Source of the DNA: Sinorhizobium sp. A49
Lineage (GTDB): Bacteria > Pseudomonadota > Alphaproteobacteria > Rhizobiales > Rhizobiaceae
Length of the DNA: 64,000 bases
Assembly: GCF_002002725.1 (NCBI RefSeq)
Contig: NZ_MUNW01000049.1
Span: 1-64,000, forward strand
Reading direction: 5' to 3'
Under the pieces are notes generated by a model that was given only the letters and a program-made list of their open reading frames with translations, was not told the DNA's origin and made no database searches. Made by a program: the position numbers and the translations under genes. The first letter of the stretch is position 1, and every line of letters starts with the position of its first letter. Positions 46,128 to 54,988 of this stretch are shown here, piece by piece.

Positions 46128-46976
46128 TCACAAAAAGTTGATTGCGCGCCGGACGGGCTCCTGTCTCTCGATCACGCGACGCACCTGTCGGCGATCACGC
46201 CTGAGGATATCGAGGCAATCATTGCCGAACCACTCCAGCGATGCATCGATCGGTTCGCCGCTGGCGATCTCCACGAGAAAGCCGACATAATCGACAGTGC
46301 CATCGAACAACGGCGTCATGCCGTCGCGGCGACCGGCGGCGGCATAGACGTTGGCCGGCTCGAAGACCGGGAGGTCCGAACGGTCGCGAACGTTCTTCAG
46401 ATGGTAGTGCCCGATATGCGGTTTCATCTGCCGATGAACGACTATGGGGTCGTCGCCGCCTTCCCAGACGTGGAGCGTATCGAAGTTGATGGCGAAGGCG
46501 GGGTGATCGACCTCCTCGATGAGGCGTAAAGTCGAGGCTGCGGTATCGGCGAGCGTCTTCGGATGCGTCTCGGCGAGCAGCTGAATGCCGTAGCCGGCGG
46601 TGATCGCGCATATCTCCCTCAGCCGCGCTGCGATCAACTGCCGCTCCTCGCTGGAGACGCAGAGACTGCCGCAATTGCCGGCGAAGGTGCGGATCTTGCG
46701 GGTTCGCCAGCGGCGGGCGAGCCTGCAGAGCTCGACGGTCTTGTGCCTTAACGTCTCCGGATCGCCGTCGAGCGGCAGATAGTCGCTGATCATCGGCACC
46801 TTCAGCCCGAAGGTGTCCAGCCAATCGGCATTGCGGTCGGGCTGTTGCGCCAGGTTGCGCGCATGCGCACCCCAAAGCTCGATCCCCTGAAAATCGTTGG
46901 ATTGTGCCCAGGCGGCGATTTCGCCGAGCGACATCAGGTGATGACGGAATGTGATTGTGCACAGCGAGATGTTCAT
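46128..46976 (-). CDS. asbF: 3-dehydroshikimate dehydratase (petrobactin pathway)
   Basis: 282 residues from ATG 46976, overlapping the asbDE stop (ATGA). It follows Bacillus anthracis AsbF motif by motif: SLCTITFRH at 4-12, GIELWG at 31-36, MISDYL 62-67, KIRTFAG 94-100, LLAETHP 133-139, HYHLKN 190-195, VFEPANVYAAAG 204-215, ASLEWFG 245-251. This TIM-barrel metalloenzyme turns 3-dehydroshikimate into 3,4-dihydroxybenzoate; likely metal ligands are Glu136, Asp166, His190/192 and Glu248. The 3,4-isomer is the distinctive building block of petrobactin. Confidence 0.93.
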   Translation of the reverse strand: MNISLCTITFRHHLMSLGEIAAWAQSNDFQGIELWGAHARNLAQQPDRNADWLDTFGLKVPMISDYLPLDGDPETLRHKTVELCRLARRWRTRKIRTFAGNCGSLCVSSEERQLIAARLREICAITAGYGIQLLAETHPKTLADTAASTLRLIEEVDHPAFAINFDTLHVWEGGDDPIVVHRQMKPHIGHYHLKNVRDRSDLPVFEPANVYAAAGRRDGMTPLFDGTVDYVGFLVEIASGEPIDASLEWFGNDCLDILRRDRRQVRRVIERQEPVRRAINFL

Positions 46977-48283
46977 CGCGCAACCCTCTTGAGCATCGGA
47001 ATGTCTGCGGGGACGTTCTGGTCGCACCAGAGGTCGAAGATTTCAGCCAGCTTGCCTTTCAGCTTCGTCTCGATCCGGTCGGCTTCAGCCAGCCGCTCGA
47101 AAACCGGAGCGGCGAGTGCGCGCTCACCGGTCTGGCTCAGCTTCATGCAGTCGTAATGCAGCGCTTTCAGCGCCTGCACGAGCGCCTCGATCTCGTCGCA
47201 CCAGCCTTCGAATTCGCGCGCCGGCAGCTTCAACGCTCGCCAGAAGAAGGCGAAGCCATGCTCGTAGGCATATTTGCGGATGGTGATGACCGGCAATTCG
47301 CGCACGGCCGCCGACAGATCGGAGAGACCGATGCCGCCACGTCCCCCCAGATGAGCGGTGACGATCTCACGCACAGCGTCTGTGAGCGGATTGTTGTCCC
47401 GGACGAAGCACGCCTCGAAATAGGCCTTGAGGTCTTTGGCGTCCGGCGCATGTGCCTCGGCATTGTCGAAGACATACCCCCCGCCGACGGTCGGCTGCAT
47501 GACCGCATGGATCACCTTGTCCCGGGAGATCTCGCCTTCCCAGCGATAATCGGGATCGTACACGAACCATGTGTCTGGATCGGCGGTTTCTTGCAGCATG
47601 AGGTAATGCGGGAACGGGTTCTGGTTGAACTTGTTCTCCCGCTCCGGCAGGTGGAACATGTCGAGCATGACCATGACGGACCCGGTCTCTTTCCGCCGGC
47701 GGACGAGGTCGAGCATCACGGCGAGATTGTCGCTCTTGCTGATGTCAGGGTCGTACCATTCGCGAACGGCAACGCCGTAGAGCCGCTGAAACCACGCACG
47801 GAAGAATTCCTGGGTGATATCGGGGGCGTGGTAGAGCAACTGGAAACGGTCGCTCATGGCAAATTTCGCGTCCCAGACGCCGAAGTAGAACGGCCGGTGA
47901 TCGAGGCCCTGCCGCTTCAGCCCGTCGCAGACGCAGCTGACGAAGCAATGAACCTTGATGTCGTAATAGGCCTCGCCATGCACGCCTTCGTCGGTCGTGC
48001 CGCCGGTCAGCGGAAATGATGGGACCACTGTGGCGGTTGCCTTCGGCTGATAGAGGGCGACCAGGTCGGCGACGGTCTGGACATCCTGGCGGGCGATCGC
48101 CTCTTCGGGAACGCTTAAGCCGTATTCCAGCTCCAGATTGAGAAAGATCTGCAGGATCAGGACGGAGTCCAGATAGAGGTCCTCGTTGAGCCGGGCCTCC
48201 GGCCCGAAGCCGTCGAGATGCTGATGCATCATGTGCTCGCTGAGGACCGTATGGATTGCTTCAAGGGTTTCGTCGCTGGTCAT
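46973..48283 (-). CDS. asbDE: Fused aryl carrier protein and condensing protein (AsbD-AsbE)
   Basis: 436 residues from ATG 48283. Residues 1-85 are an acyl carrier protein with phosphopantetheine serine Ser40 in EDLYLDSVLILQIFLNLE (AsbD). After a short linker, residues about 100-436 match the AsbE type: HCFVSCVCDGLKRQGLDHRPF, FYFGVWDAKFAMSDRF, VMVMLDMFHLPERENKF. AsbE transfers the carrier-bound 3,4-dihydroxybenzoyl group to spermidine arms. In Bacillus these are two separate genes; here they are one open frame with no stop or shift. The start overlaps asbC (ATGA). A phosphopantetheinyl transferase must come from elsewhere. Confidence 0.87.
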   Translation of the reverse strand: MTSDETLEAIHTVLSEHMMHQHLDGFGPEARLNEDLYLDSVLILQIFLNLELEYGLSVPEEAIARQDVQTVADLVALYQPKATATVVPSFPLTGGTTDEGVHGEAYYDIKVHCFVSCVCDGLKRQGLDHRPFYFGVWDAKFAMSDRFQLLYHAPDITQEFFRAWFQRLYGVAVREWYDPDISKSDNLAVMLDLVRRRKETGSVMVMLDMFHLPERENKFNQNPFPHYLMLQETADPDTWFVYDPDYRWEGEISRDKVIHAVMQPTVGGGYVFDNAEAHAPDAKDLKAYFEACFVRDNNPLTDAVREIVTAHLGGRGGIGLSDLSAAVRELPVITIRKYAYEHGFAFFWRALKLPAREFEGWCDEIEALVQALKALHYDCMKLSQTGERALAAPVFERLAEADRIETKLKGKLAEIFDLWCDQNVPADIPMLKRVAR

Positions 48284-49560
48284 GACACTGCTCCGACATT
48301 CTTTTTGCTGAACTCGCCGGCGGCGTGGCGCGCTGCCACCTCGCGGCGGCTGATCTTGCCATTGGCCTGGCGTGGGATGGCGTCGACCTGGCGGATGTCC
48401 ATCGGCAGCTGATGGCTGGCGAGATGCCGGCTGCACCATTCGCGGATTGCTTGCGGTGCAATGGTCTCATCGGCGCTGAAGAGAAGCGCGACGCGCTCGC
48501 CGGCGAAGCGGTCGCCCATGCGGAAGGCAACGGCATCGCCGACCGCAGGCATCGCCATCACCGCATCCTCGACGTCGCGGGGGTAAACGTTGAGCCCGGA
48601 AACGTTGATCATGTCGTCCATGCGCGACACGAACACCAGCATTCCGTCATCGCGGCGATAGCCGAGATCGCGGGTGTGGATGGCGATGCCGTCGTCCTTT
48701 GTGACGACGATTTCACTGGCATCCTCGGCACTGCTTCCGGTTTGCGGCAGGAGATGCGGCAGCACGAAGCCCATGTCGCCGGCGGTGGTAACGTCAGGAT
48801 TGATGGCGATGCAACCGGCTTCCGAGCAGCCATATTGCTGGAACATGTGCTGGCTCTTCGCCCGGATCTGGGCGAACCAGGGATCCGGCAGGAGCGTGCC
48901 GGATGTCATCGTCGCGTGGAACTGCTCGCCTTCCGGCAGGAACCGGGCCAGCGTATGCAGGATCGCCGGCGAGGAATAGAGCAGCGGTCGCTCGGTTTCG
49001 CGCAAGACCTTCAGCAGATATTTGGGATTGGCGGTGCTGACGACAACAGGCGTCTGCCTCCGCTTGAGCGCCACGAGGATGCCGCAGATCAGGCCATAGG
49101 AATGGGTGGTCGGGCAGGCGACGACCGGGGTCATGCCCTCCGGCTCGCGGAAGGTGGCAATGTAGCTTTCGATCTCGGCGTCGATATCTTCCCAGCTTCG
49201 CGCCACACATTTCGGCGCGCCAGTCGTACCGGAACTCATCTGCAGGAGCGTGCCGACGGGCGAGACGTCCGCCGACCGTTCCAGCACTTCTGCCGTCAGG
49301 CTGTTGTAAAAAAGGCGATCGCAGCCGGCCCCGACCGCCAGCTTTCGCGCCGCGGCGTAGGGCGTGCCCGGATGGATCGGCAAGACGCTGGCGCCGGCCT
49401 TGCGGATGGCGAAGAACAATGCGAGCCATTCGACCGTTTCGGCAAAGCAGACCGCGTAGCGTCCGTCGTCGCGGTCTTTCAGGCCGATCTGTGCGGCCAG
49501 GCGTGCGGATGTCTCTTCGAAATAGGCGTTATCATGGAGCCTGTCGTCGATGCGGATCAT
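48280..49560 (-). CDS. asbC: 3,4-dihydroxybenzoate-AMP ligase
   Basis: 426 residues from ATG 49560, overlapping asbB by four bases. ANL adenylation motifs: SSGTTGAPK at 109-117, QYGCSEAGCI about 242-251, DLGYRRDDG about 293 and the catalytic C-terminal lysine in QANGKISRRE. It is shorter than typical ANL enzymes, as AsbC is. It activates 3,4-dihydroxybenzoate and loads it on the carrier domain of AsbDE. Confidence 0.87.
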   Translation of the reverse strand: MIRIDDRLHDNAYFEETSARLAAQIGLKDRDDGRYAVCFAETVEWLALFFAIRKAGASVLPIHPGTPYAAARKLAVGAGCDRLFYNSLTAEVLERSADVSPVGTLLQMSSGTTGAPKCVARSWEDIDAEIESYIATFREPEGMTPVVACPTTHSYGLICGILVALKRRQTPVVVSTANPKYLLKVLRETERPLLYSSPAILHTLARFLPEGEQFHATMTSGTLLPDPWFAQIRAKSQHMFQQYGCSEAGCIAINPDVTTAGDMGFVLPHLLPQTGSSAEDASEIVVTKDDGIAIHTRDLGYRRDDGMLVFVSRMDDMINVSGLNVYPRDVEDAVMAMPAVGDAVAFRMGDRFAGERVALLFSADETIAPQAIREWCSRHLASHQLPMDIRQVDAIPRQANGKISRREVAARHAAGEFSKKNVGAVS

Positions 49561-51293
49561 GGCCTTCTCCTTCGTTGAAGCTTGTCCGCGGCAAGCGCAT
49601 TGGACACCACGTGGTGGTACTCCGGCTTGCGTGCGAGGAGCTTCCTCGTCATCAGGGATTCGGTGAGTATTTCGGGCCTGTCGTGGGCGAGCCGAGCCTG
49701 CCTGCCCGACATGCCGTGCTTGTGCGGGTAGGATGACAGCAGGTTCTCGACACGCTGCCAGAACAGCGGTTCGCCGAGCGCGTAGCAATGGGCGAGAAGG
49801 TGGCTGATTTCGCTCAAGTTGTAGACGAACAGCGTGTCCATCACCAGTTCACGCAGCGAATCCAGATTGTCCGTCCAGTAAAACTGGTCGGGCTCGGCGT
49901 CGCGGTAGGACGGATGCAGAGACAGAAAATCGGGCGCTTTTTCCGGTTCGCGCAGGAAGGCCGGAGAGAACTCGATGCTCTCGTGAAAATCGCGCAGGAT
50001 CAGCCGCACCGGCCATCCGTCGCGGTGGACGAGCAGCATGTTCTGGCCATGGGCCTCGACGGCGATGCCGTGATAAACGAGCAGATGCCAGACCGGCAGG
50101 ACGGCGATCTCGAGCAACCGGTTGATCCATGGCATCAGCCCGAAGCGCGTGATCCAGTCGTCGGCAAAGGGACGTCCGTCCGTCTCCACCATCATCAGCG
50201 CGGTGAAGGGGATGACGGCTTCTCCGTCTTTGAGCGTCGCCACGGCACTCTCTCGCCAGATAGCACCCACTTGGCCCGCAAGTGGCTCGCCGGCATCGGC
50301 GATGATCCCGGCATATTCCTGCAGAATGGTCAGCGGATAGTCTTCCTGAAAGACCGGATCCGAAGCGACGATTTCGCCGATCCAGCGGGAGATGACCGGC
50401 GCGGTGCAGACCGAGTGCGGCTCGAGGATGCGCCGGGACGAGGTGTTGACGATGTTGAGCGGCAGCTTGACGCTGGCGGCGAGCGGTCGGTCTCGGTTGA
50501 GGAGCGAGCGCACCGATTGCGTGGCGGAGTAGCGGTCGCCGAGCGGGCCGAGGCAATGGGCTTCACCGGCTGCGATCCAGCCGGAAGCGAGCGTTTCGCT
50601 GAGGTTGCGCCATTGCCGCGGATGCAGCGGCATGAGGCCGAAACTCTCGGCGGGGGCACCGAGTTCGTCGCGCCTGCCCTGGAGATCAGTCCAGGTCTCC
50701 TCGCCAAGTTCCGCCCGCCAGAACGCCTCTTCGCCGTCGGGCAGGGCCTGGCGCAGATGGCGGCGGGCAACAAGCAGCCAGATGAGCTGAAACGTCTGGC
50801 CGGCTTCCGGACCGAAGAGCGCGTGGTCGGCGGCAGAGAATCCGGTGCGCGCCTTGTAGCAGGGATGGTAGGGATGCCCCTCGTCGATGGCGCCCTCGAG
50901 ATCGGCAAAGGCCAACTCCCGCCGCATCCGAGGCTCGATATGGCGGTCGTTCCACTGGGAAAAGGCAATCGTCTGCTTCATCTCGTTCAGAAGCTTCGCC
51001 CGGGTGATGCCGGTGCCGGGCAGGGCGGAGACCAGAAGCGAGAGCGACGCCTCGCTCCAGGTGCCGTCGTCTTCGCGCATCTGCACTGATCCTGGCAGCG
51101 GCCGAACGCGCCCGAATGCGCCGAGCAAAGCATCGCATCGAAAGTCGCGGCCGCCGAGGGTCCAGCGGAAATGCGTCGAGCCGTCGCCGCCGCTTCGACG
51201 CGCCTCGATGATGCCTTCGAAGAGAAGCGCGGCGACAAGCTGGCGAAGCACCCGATCGTCCGGGCGTCCCTTGATCTCAAGAGGCAATGGCAT
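49557..51293 (-). CDS. asbB: NIS siderophore synthetase, AsbB type
   Basis: 578 residues, IucA/IucC family. EGHPYHPCYKAR at 138-149 is the ATP/substrate motif, and the C-terminal FhuF-like part has VYHGIAVEAHGQNMLLVHRDGWPVRLILRDF with the catalytic residues. AsbB adds a second spermidine arm to the citryl-spermidine intermediate. The start overlaps asbA by 17 bases. A related aerobactin IucC would be similar in length, but the neighbouring asbC-F genes decide. Confidence 0.88.
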   Translation of the reverse strand: MPLPLEIKGRPDDRVLRQLVAALLFEGIIEARRSGGDGSTHFRWTLGGRDFRCDALLGAFGRVRPLPGSVQMREDDGTWSEASLSLLVSALPGTGITRAKLLNEMKQTIAFSQWNDRHIEPRMRRELAFADLEGAIDEGHPYHPCYKARTGFSAADHALFGPEAGQTFQLIWLLVARRHLRQALPDGEEAFWRAELGEETWTDLQGRRDELGAPAESFGLMPLHPRQWRNLSETLASGWIAAGEAHCLGPLGDRYSATQSVRSLLNRDRPLAASVKLPLNIVNTSSRRILEPHSVCTAPVISRWIGEIVASDPVFQEDYPLTILQEYAGIIADAGEPLAGQVGAIWRESAVATLKDGEAVIPFTALMMVETDGRPFADDWITRFGLMPWINRLLEIAVLPVWHLLVYHGIAVEAHGQNMLLVHRDGWPVRLILRDFHESIEFSPAFLREPEKAPDFLSLHPSYRDAEPDQFYWTDNLDSLRELVMDTLFVYNLSEISHLLAHCYALGEPLFWQRVENLLSSYPHKHGMSGRQARLAHDRPEILTESLMTRKLLARKPEYHHVVSNALAADKLQRRRRP

Positions 51294-53061
51294 GGCTTGT
51301 CCTCGATGCCGTCAGCGCCGCCGGTGCCCGCAATGGGTTTTGAACCGGGCGATACAGGATCGGCGTGTGGTCGGATTGCAGTTCGTCGACATTGAACAGT
51401 CGGGTGGTCAGGTTGGCCTTGGAGGCGATCGTCGGCAGGTCGAGCACGTGCCGGGCGAAGTCGCGTCCGGCGCCGGTCATCGCACATGCGCAGTGCTCCA
51501 GGTGGTTTCTCAGCACCCGCAGCAGCGTGACCTCGTCGCACAGTCCGTCGTGACCCATGCGGCTGATGACGGAGAAGACCTGATTGACGATGAGATAGTA
51601 GGCGAAGCGGTCGCGGATTTCGCTTTCGGGGAAGTAAAGCGACGGGATCGTTTCTGTTTCCGGGACGTGGCTCGAAAGCAGGCTGCGATAGCGTTCGGAG
51701 AGATAAAAACCCTGGTTGTCGCGGTAGTAGCTGACCGAGGGGTAGCCGGCGCCGATGTCGAGCAGGCTGTTTTGCTGGTGCGCTTCAAGCGCGACGCCGT
51801 AGTCGTCGTAAAGCCGGATCAGCGGCTTGACCGCGCAATCGAGATAGCGCTGGAACCAGGCGATGCAGATGTCGACGAGAGGCTCGCCATCCCGGGTGGC
51901 CAGCGTGCGCAGCCGTTTTTCGAGCCTTGATGGCGTTTGCGGAAGCGGGTCAGCCGTCAGCGCCGCCACGGTTATGACGCCCTGTCCTCGGCCGTGGGCG
52001 AAAGGGTTTTCGCGCAGGATGACCTCAAACCCGCTCTCGCTCTCGCCCGGCAGATCGAGCGTGATATAGGCCGGGTCCTGGATGATCCGGAAGTTTGTCG
52101 AACGCTCGGAAAGGCCGATCCTATCGATCAGCTTGGCCATGGCGACGCCGGCCTCCAGCTCCTGCCTTCGGTTCAGGCGGACGGAGTTGGTGATGCGCAC
52201 CGGCAGCGAAAACTTGAGCATCCAGTCCTCGTCAGCACCATAGACCGTGCGGACGGAGGATGTGGCGCTGAAGAGCGAACCCGCCGGCCCGAGGTGGCGC
52301 AGAATGCCGGACTGCTGCATCGCCTGGATGCGCGGTTCGAGAAGCAGGGCTTCGGCCTGCAGCGGGTGCATCGGCAGAAGGCATTCACCGCCGGCAAGGC
52401 TCAAACCTTCTGCCGCGAGCCCCGACAGGGAGCGGACGATGTCCAGTGCCGATGTCGAGCGGGAAGACGCATGGCTGACGTGGTCCCGCTTCGCTGCGAA
52501 GTAATGCAGCTTGAATTGACCGCGCAGTTCCGGTGCATAGCTCTCCTGCTGCCAGTAGGTCATGCCCTGTCGGCTCTTCGGCGTGGGGTGCAGCCAGTGC
52601 CCGAAGACAAGAGACTGCTCGGCCTCGAGAAATTCACCGGGGTCCTTTGGATCCGGCAGTGCCTTGTCGATGTAAAGCGCGGTCTGCTGGTAGCTTTCGA
52701 GCACCCGGATCAGAAGCTCGAGTTCGAAGCCGCGCAGCGCGTCAGATGGGCCAGTATCGTCCTGGCGATAGGCGGCCTGGACCAGCATATGAAGCGCGGA
52801 CATCAGCTCGATTGGCCGCCAGGATGGATCGGAGACGTTGCGCGCCCATGCCCTGCCGAAGTGAAACGGACCGCAAAGGGACGATGAGGTGACCTCGACG
52901 CGCAGCATCATTTGCTGACGGGGAAGCGACCATTCGATGCTGTCGCAGGATCCGCCGGCGGTCCGATGCATCACCGGCACGCCGGGATTGACCTCGCGGA
53001 GATAGCAGTTGGCGAAGCTTTGAAAGGTCGCAGTTTCTGCGATTTGCCTAGACGATTTCAT
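51277..53061 (-). CDS. asbA: NIS siderophore synthetase, AsbA type
   Basis: 594 residues from ATG 53061, with GAGGATTG upstream. IucA/IucC family motifs: GHWLHPTPKSRQG at 154-166, SATSSVRTVYG in the middle, and YGVALEAHQQNSLLDI for the catalytic histidine region. AsbA condenses citrate with spermidine, the first NIS step of petrobactin assembly. It is the first gene of the asbABC-DE-F operon, and all junctions downstream overlap. Confidence 0.88.
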   Translation of the reverse strand: MKSSRQIAETATFQSFANCYLREVNPGVPVMHRTAGGSCDSIEWSLPRQQMMLRVEVTSSSLCGPFHFGRAWARNVSDPSWRPIELMSALHMLVQAAYRQDDTGPSDALRGFELELLIRVLESYQQTALYIDKALPDPKDPGEFLEAEQSLVFGHWLHPTPKSRQGMTYWQQESYAPELRGQFKLHYFAAKRDHVSHASSRSTSALDIVRSLSGLAAEGLSLAGGECLLPMHPLQAEALLLEPRIQAMQQSGILRHLGPAGSLFSATSSVRTVYGADEDWMLKFSLPVRITNSVRLNRRQELEAGVAMAKLIDRIGLSERSTNFRIIQDPAYITLDLPGESESGFEVILRENPFAHGRGQGVITVAALTADPLPQTPSRLEKRLRTLATRDGEPLVDICIAWFQRYLDCAVKPLIRLYDDYGVALEAHQQNSLLDIGAGYPSVSYYRDNQGFYLSERYRSLLSSHVPETETIPSLYFPESEIRDRFAYYLIVNQVFSVISRMGHDGLCDEVTLLRVLRNHLEHCACAMTGAGRDFARHVLDLPTIASKANLTTRLFNVDELQSDHTPILYRPVQNPLRAPAALTASRTSHAIAS

Positions 53062-53574
53062 TTTTTCAATCCTCGGCACGCGACATGCAAGGTCGCGCAA
53101 TCGCGTCGCGTGGGAGGCGCAACGCATTGAATTTTCGTGGTGATTTGCTTCAGGTCGGCGCGGTGTGCGTCACGCGCGGTCTGCCAGCCGCCGGTGGAGG
53201 CGGATGGGATTGGCGAAAGATCGGGCCGGCTATTGGCCGCGCGCCACATGAGGGCGATTCGGACGGGCGCCACTGGTGGCGTCCGGTGGAACGGTTGCTG
53301 CGGACGGAAGCAATGTGCGTCCGCGGCATTGCGTGCAAGGTCGTGAACGCGAACACGTCCGTCGCCGGCCCTCCCGGCAGAAACGGACCGGTGCGGCCAC
53401 GTTCCGCTTCAAAAGGCAGACGTCCGTTACGGCATTCCGGTGAGCTCATCTTCCACCCGTCTCGGCTTTCGGCGCGGTGCGTCAGCAATGCGCTTTCAAA
53501 CAAAGACGACTGGCTCCGGATTTTTTTTCACCGATCCCGGATTTTTTTATGATTATTTTTGTCCAGTTAAATTT
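53062..53574. other. Long leader/spacer upstream of asbA
   Basis: About 510 bases before asbA contain a promoter region but no gene that I can support. GACATGCAAGGTC (53082-53094) is the exact reverse complement of a site before fhuA. T-rich direct repeats CCGGATTTTTTT occur at about 53517 and 53538. No classical Fur or RirA box was recognised by eye. Confidence 0.4.
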
Positions 53575-53605
<31 letters not shown>

Positions 53606-53638
53606 TATATGGAACCAACCGTAAAAGACCGCATGTCG

Positions 53639-53662
53639 GCCGGTGCCGGTGCCGGTGCCGGT
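53639..53662. repeat. Hexanucleotide tandem repeat (GCCGGT)x4
   Basis: Four perfect copies of GCCGGT plus a partial GCCG. It starts 35 bases after the CAACGG array and ends 24 bases before the araC stop codon. Two different hexamer arrays next to each other are unusual. Confidence 0.9.
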
Positions 53663-53686
53663 GCCGTGTGGCGACGGCGCTGAAGA

Positions 53687-54517
53687 TCAGCGAAGATGGA
53701 GGGCGCGTTGGAATTCGGCGGGCGTGCGCCCGTAGGCCTGCTTGAAGGAGGCGCTGAAATGGCTGTGACTTGAAAAGCCGATGTCGAGGCCAAGGGCCGT
53801 CAAGTCACGGCAGGAGCCGAGCAGATCCAGCGCCCGGGCAAGCCGCAGCCGTAGCTGGTAGCGATAGAGCGGCATGGCTTCGACCTGCTGGAACATCTGG
53901 GTCAGATAGACCGGCGACACACCGACCTCCGTTGCCACCTCGGCCAGTGTCCAGCGGCGGGCGAGATCGCTTGAAAGAACCAGCTTCGCCCGATCGACGA
54001 GTTTTTCCCGGCCGTAGGTGGTGGCAGCGCCGTGCGACGTGCGCTCGCCGAGCGAACGCCGGATCAATGTCAGCGTCAGGGTCTCGGCTTCGAGCGTTTC
54101 GGCGACCCCGCGATGAAGGCTGTAGCGCAACAAGGCGACCAGCGCCTGCGCTCGCGGGTCGATGCGCCGGCGCGGTCTTTTGAACGAGGCAAGCGCGCCC
54201 GAGCGCAATTGCTCCTTCGGTGCGAGCTCGTTGAGGACGGCTTCGTCCACCTGCACGTCGAGACATGCGTCGCCACCTTCGACCGGGTGGCTGACGCGGT
54301 AGTCTTCTCCGCGGTTGAAGAAGATCACCTGATTGGATTCAGCCACCGTATCGGCCCTGCCGACGTGCCGCATGAAGACACCACGATAGGGATAAACGAG
54401 GCTTGTTCGATGCGCACATTCCTCGCCGCTTTTCCCGCGGCACGAACCATCGCACACCACGTCCCGAAGCGAGGCGATCGACGTGTCGAGAAGCGTCTGG
54501 CACGAAAACTGGGACAT
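53687..54517 (-). CDS. AraC family regulator next to the asb operon
   Basis: 276 residues from ATG 54517, with TAGGACTGC upstream. The N-terminal half has a cysteine cluster (VVCDGSCRGKSGEEC) and a cupin-like part (NQVIFFNRGEDYRVSHP). The C-terminal DNA-binding part reads RRWTLAEVATEVGVSPVYLTQMFQQVEAMPLYRYQLRLRL, then LGLDIGFSSHSHFSASFKQAYG. It is on the same strand as asbA, upstream, with the microsatellites between. It could regulate asb, but the N-terminus is not of the PchR/YbtA type, so this is inference. Confidence 0.82.
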   Translation of the reverse strand: MSQFSCQTLLDTSIASLRDVVCDGSCRGKSGEECAHRTSLVYPYRGVFMRHVGRADTVAESNQVIFFNRGEDYRVSHPVEGGDACLDVQVDEAVLNELAPKEQLRSGALASFKRPRRRIDPRAQALVALLRYSLHRGVAETLEAETLTLTLIRRSLGERTSHGAATTYGREKLVDRAKLVLSSDLARRWTLAEVATEVGVSPVYLTQMFQQVEAMPLYRYQLRLRLARALDLLGSCRDLTALGLDIGFSSHSHFSASFKQAYGRTPAEFQRALHLR

Positions 54518-54524
54518 TGCAGTC

Positions 54525-54779
54525 CTACTCGTCGCGTTGGTAGAAATCGTTATAGGCGTCCCCGCGCGACAGGCCAATATCCTTCAACTGATGATCGGAA
54601 AGCGCAAGCAGGTCCAGACGTCCCCGCCGGGTTTCCATCCAGCGCGAAACGCGCCAAAAAAGCCGCCAGAGCAAGCCTTGCGCTCCGAGTTCGGCCGGAG
54701 CCGCAAATCTTTGCCGCGGGGCGATCTGTCGGGTGGAGACATAGATCAGGTTGTCATGAGATGAAGTTGTGTCGGACAT
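54525..54779 (-). CDS. DUF1127 family small protein
   Basis: 84 residues from ATG 54779 (MSDTTSSHDNL); GGGAG has proper spacing to this ATG, while the ATG at 54788 is too close. The DUF1127 signature is at the C-terminus: TRRGRLDLLALSDHQLKDIGLSRGDA. The small Arg-rich proteins of this family bind RNA or other partners and are common in alpha-proteobacteria. The gene ends 7 bases before the araC start. Confidence 0.88.
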   Translation of the reverse strand: MSDTTSSHDNLIYVSTRQIAPRQRFAAPAELGAQGLLWRLFWRVSRWMETRRGRLDLLALSDHQLKDIGLSRGDAYNDFYQRDE

Positions 54780-54838
54780 CGGGGTCATCTCCCTTCATTT
54801 CGTTTCCGATGATGGCAGAATGACGCGTTGCGGCCGCG

Positions 54839-54863
54839 GCCGCTGTCAGATTGTTTAGCGATC
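54839..54863 (-). promoter_or_regulatory. 25-base upstream element, copy 2
   Basis: On the minus strand it reads GATCGCTAAA, C, then AATCTGACAGCGGC, identical to 45754-45778 at 24 of 25 positions. It lies 60-84 bases before the DUF1127 start and is followed by a GC-rich dyad (GCGGCCGCGGCCGC). It could be a shared promoter/operator or a small dispersed repeat. Confidence 0.5.
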
Positions 54864-54927
54864 GATGAGAGCTTGCCGGCGCTCCTGGCAAGCGGCATCG
54901 CCGAATACCAAAGTCGCTGTAAAAGTA

Positions 54928-54939
54928 CGACTTTAGTCG
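54928..54939. promoter_or_regulatory. Small inverted repeat before the 81-aa gene
   Basis: CGACT-TT-AGTCG is perfect, and CAAAGTCG at about 54919 forms an alternative stem with CGACTTTA. It lies 50-61 bases upstream of the start at 54989. It is a possible operator; no matching regulator is known. Confidence 0.35.
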
Positions 54940-54988
54940 CTTTGCAGGCTCCTACCGCGGGACTATTCTTTATCCGGGAGGATCAGTC

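Noticed and set aside
49557-53061. Aerobactin synthesis (iucA/iucC)
   Set aside because: No iucB acetylase or iucD lysine hydroxylase is near; AsbC, AsbDE and AsbF point to petrobactin.
53150-53503. 117-residue minus-strand frame in the asbA leader
   Set aside because: Proline/arginine-rich with no family-like pattern and no ribosome binding site.
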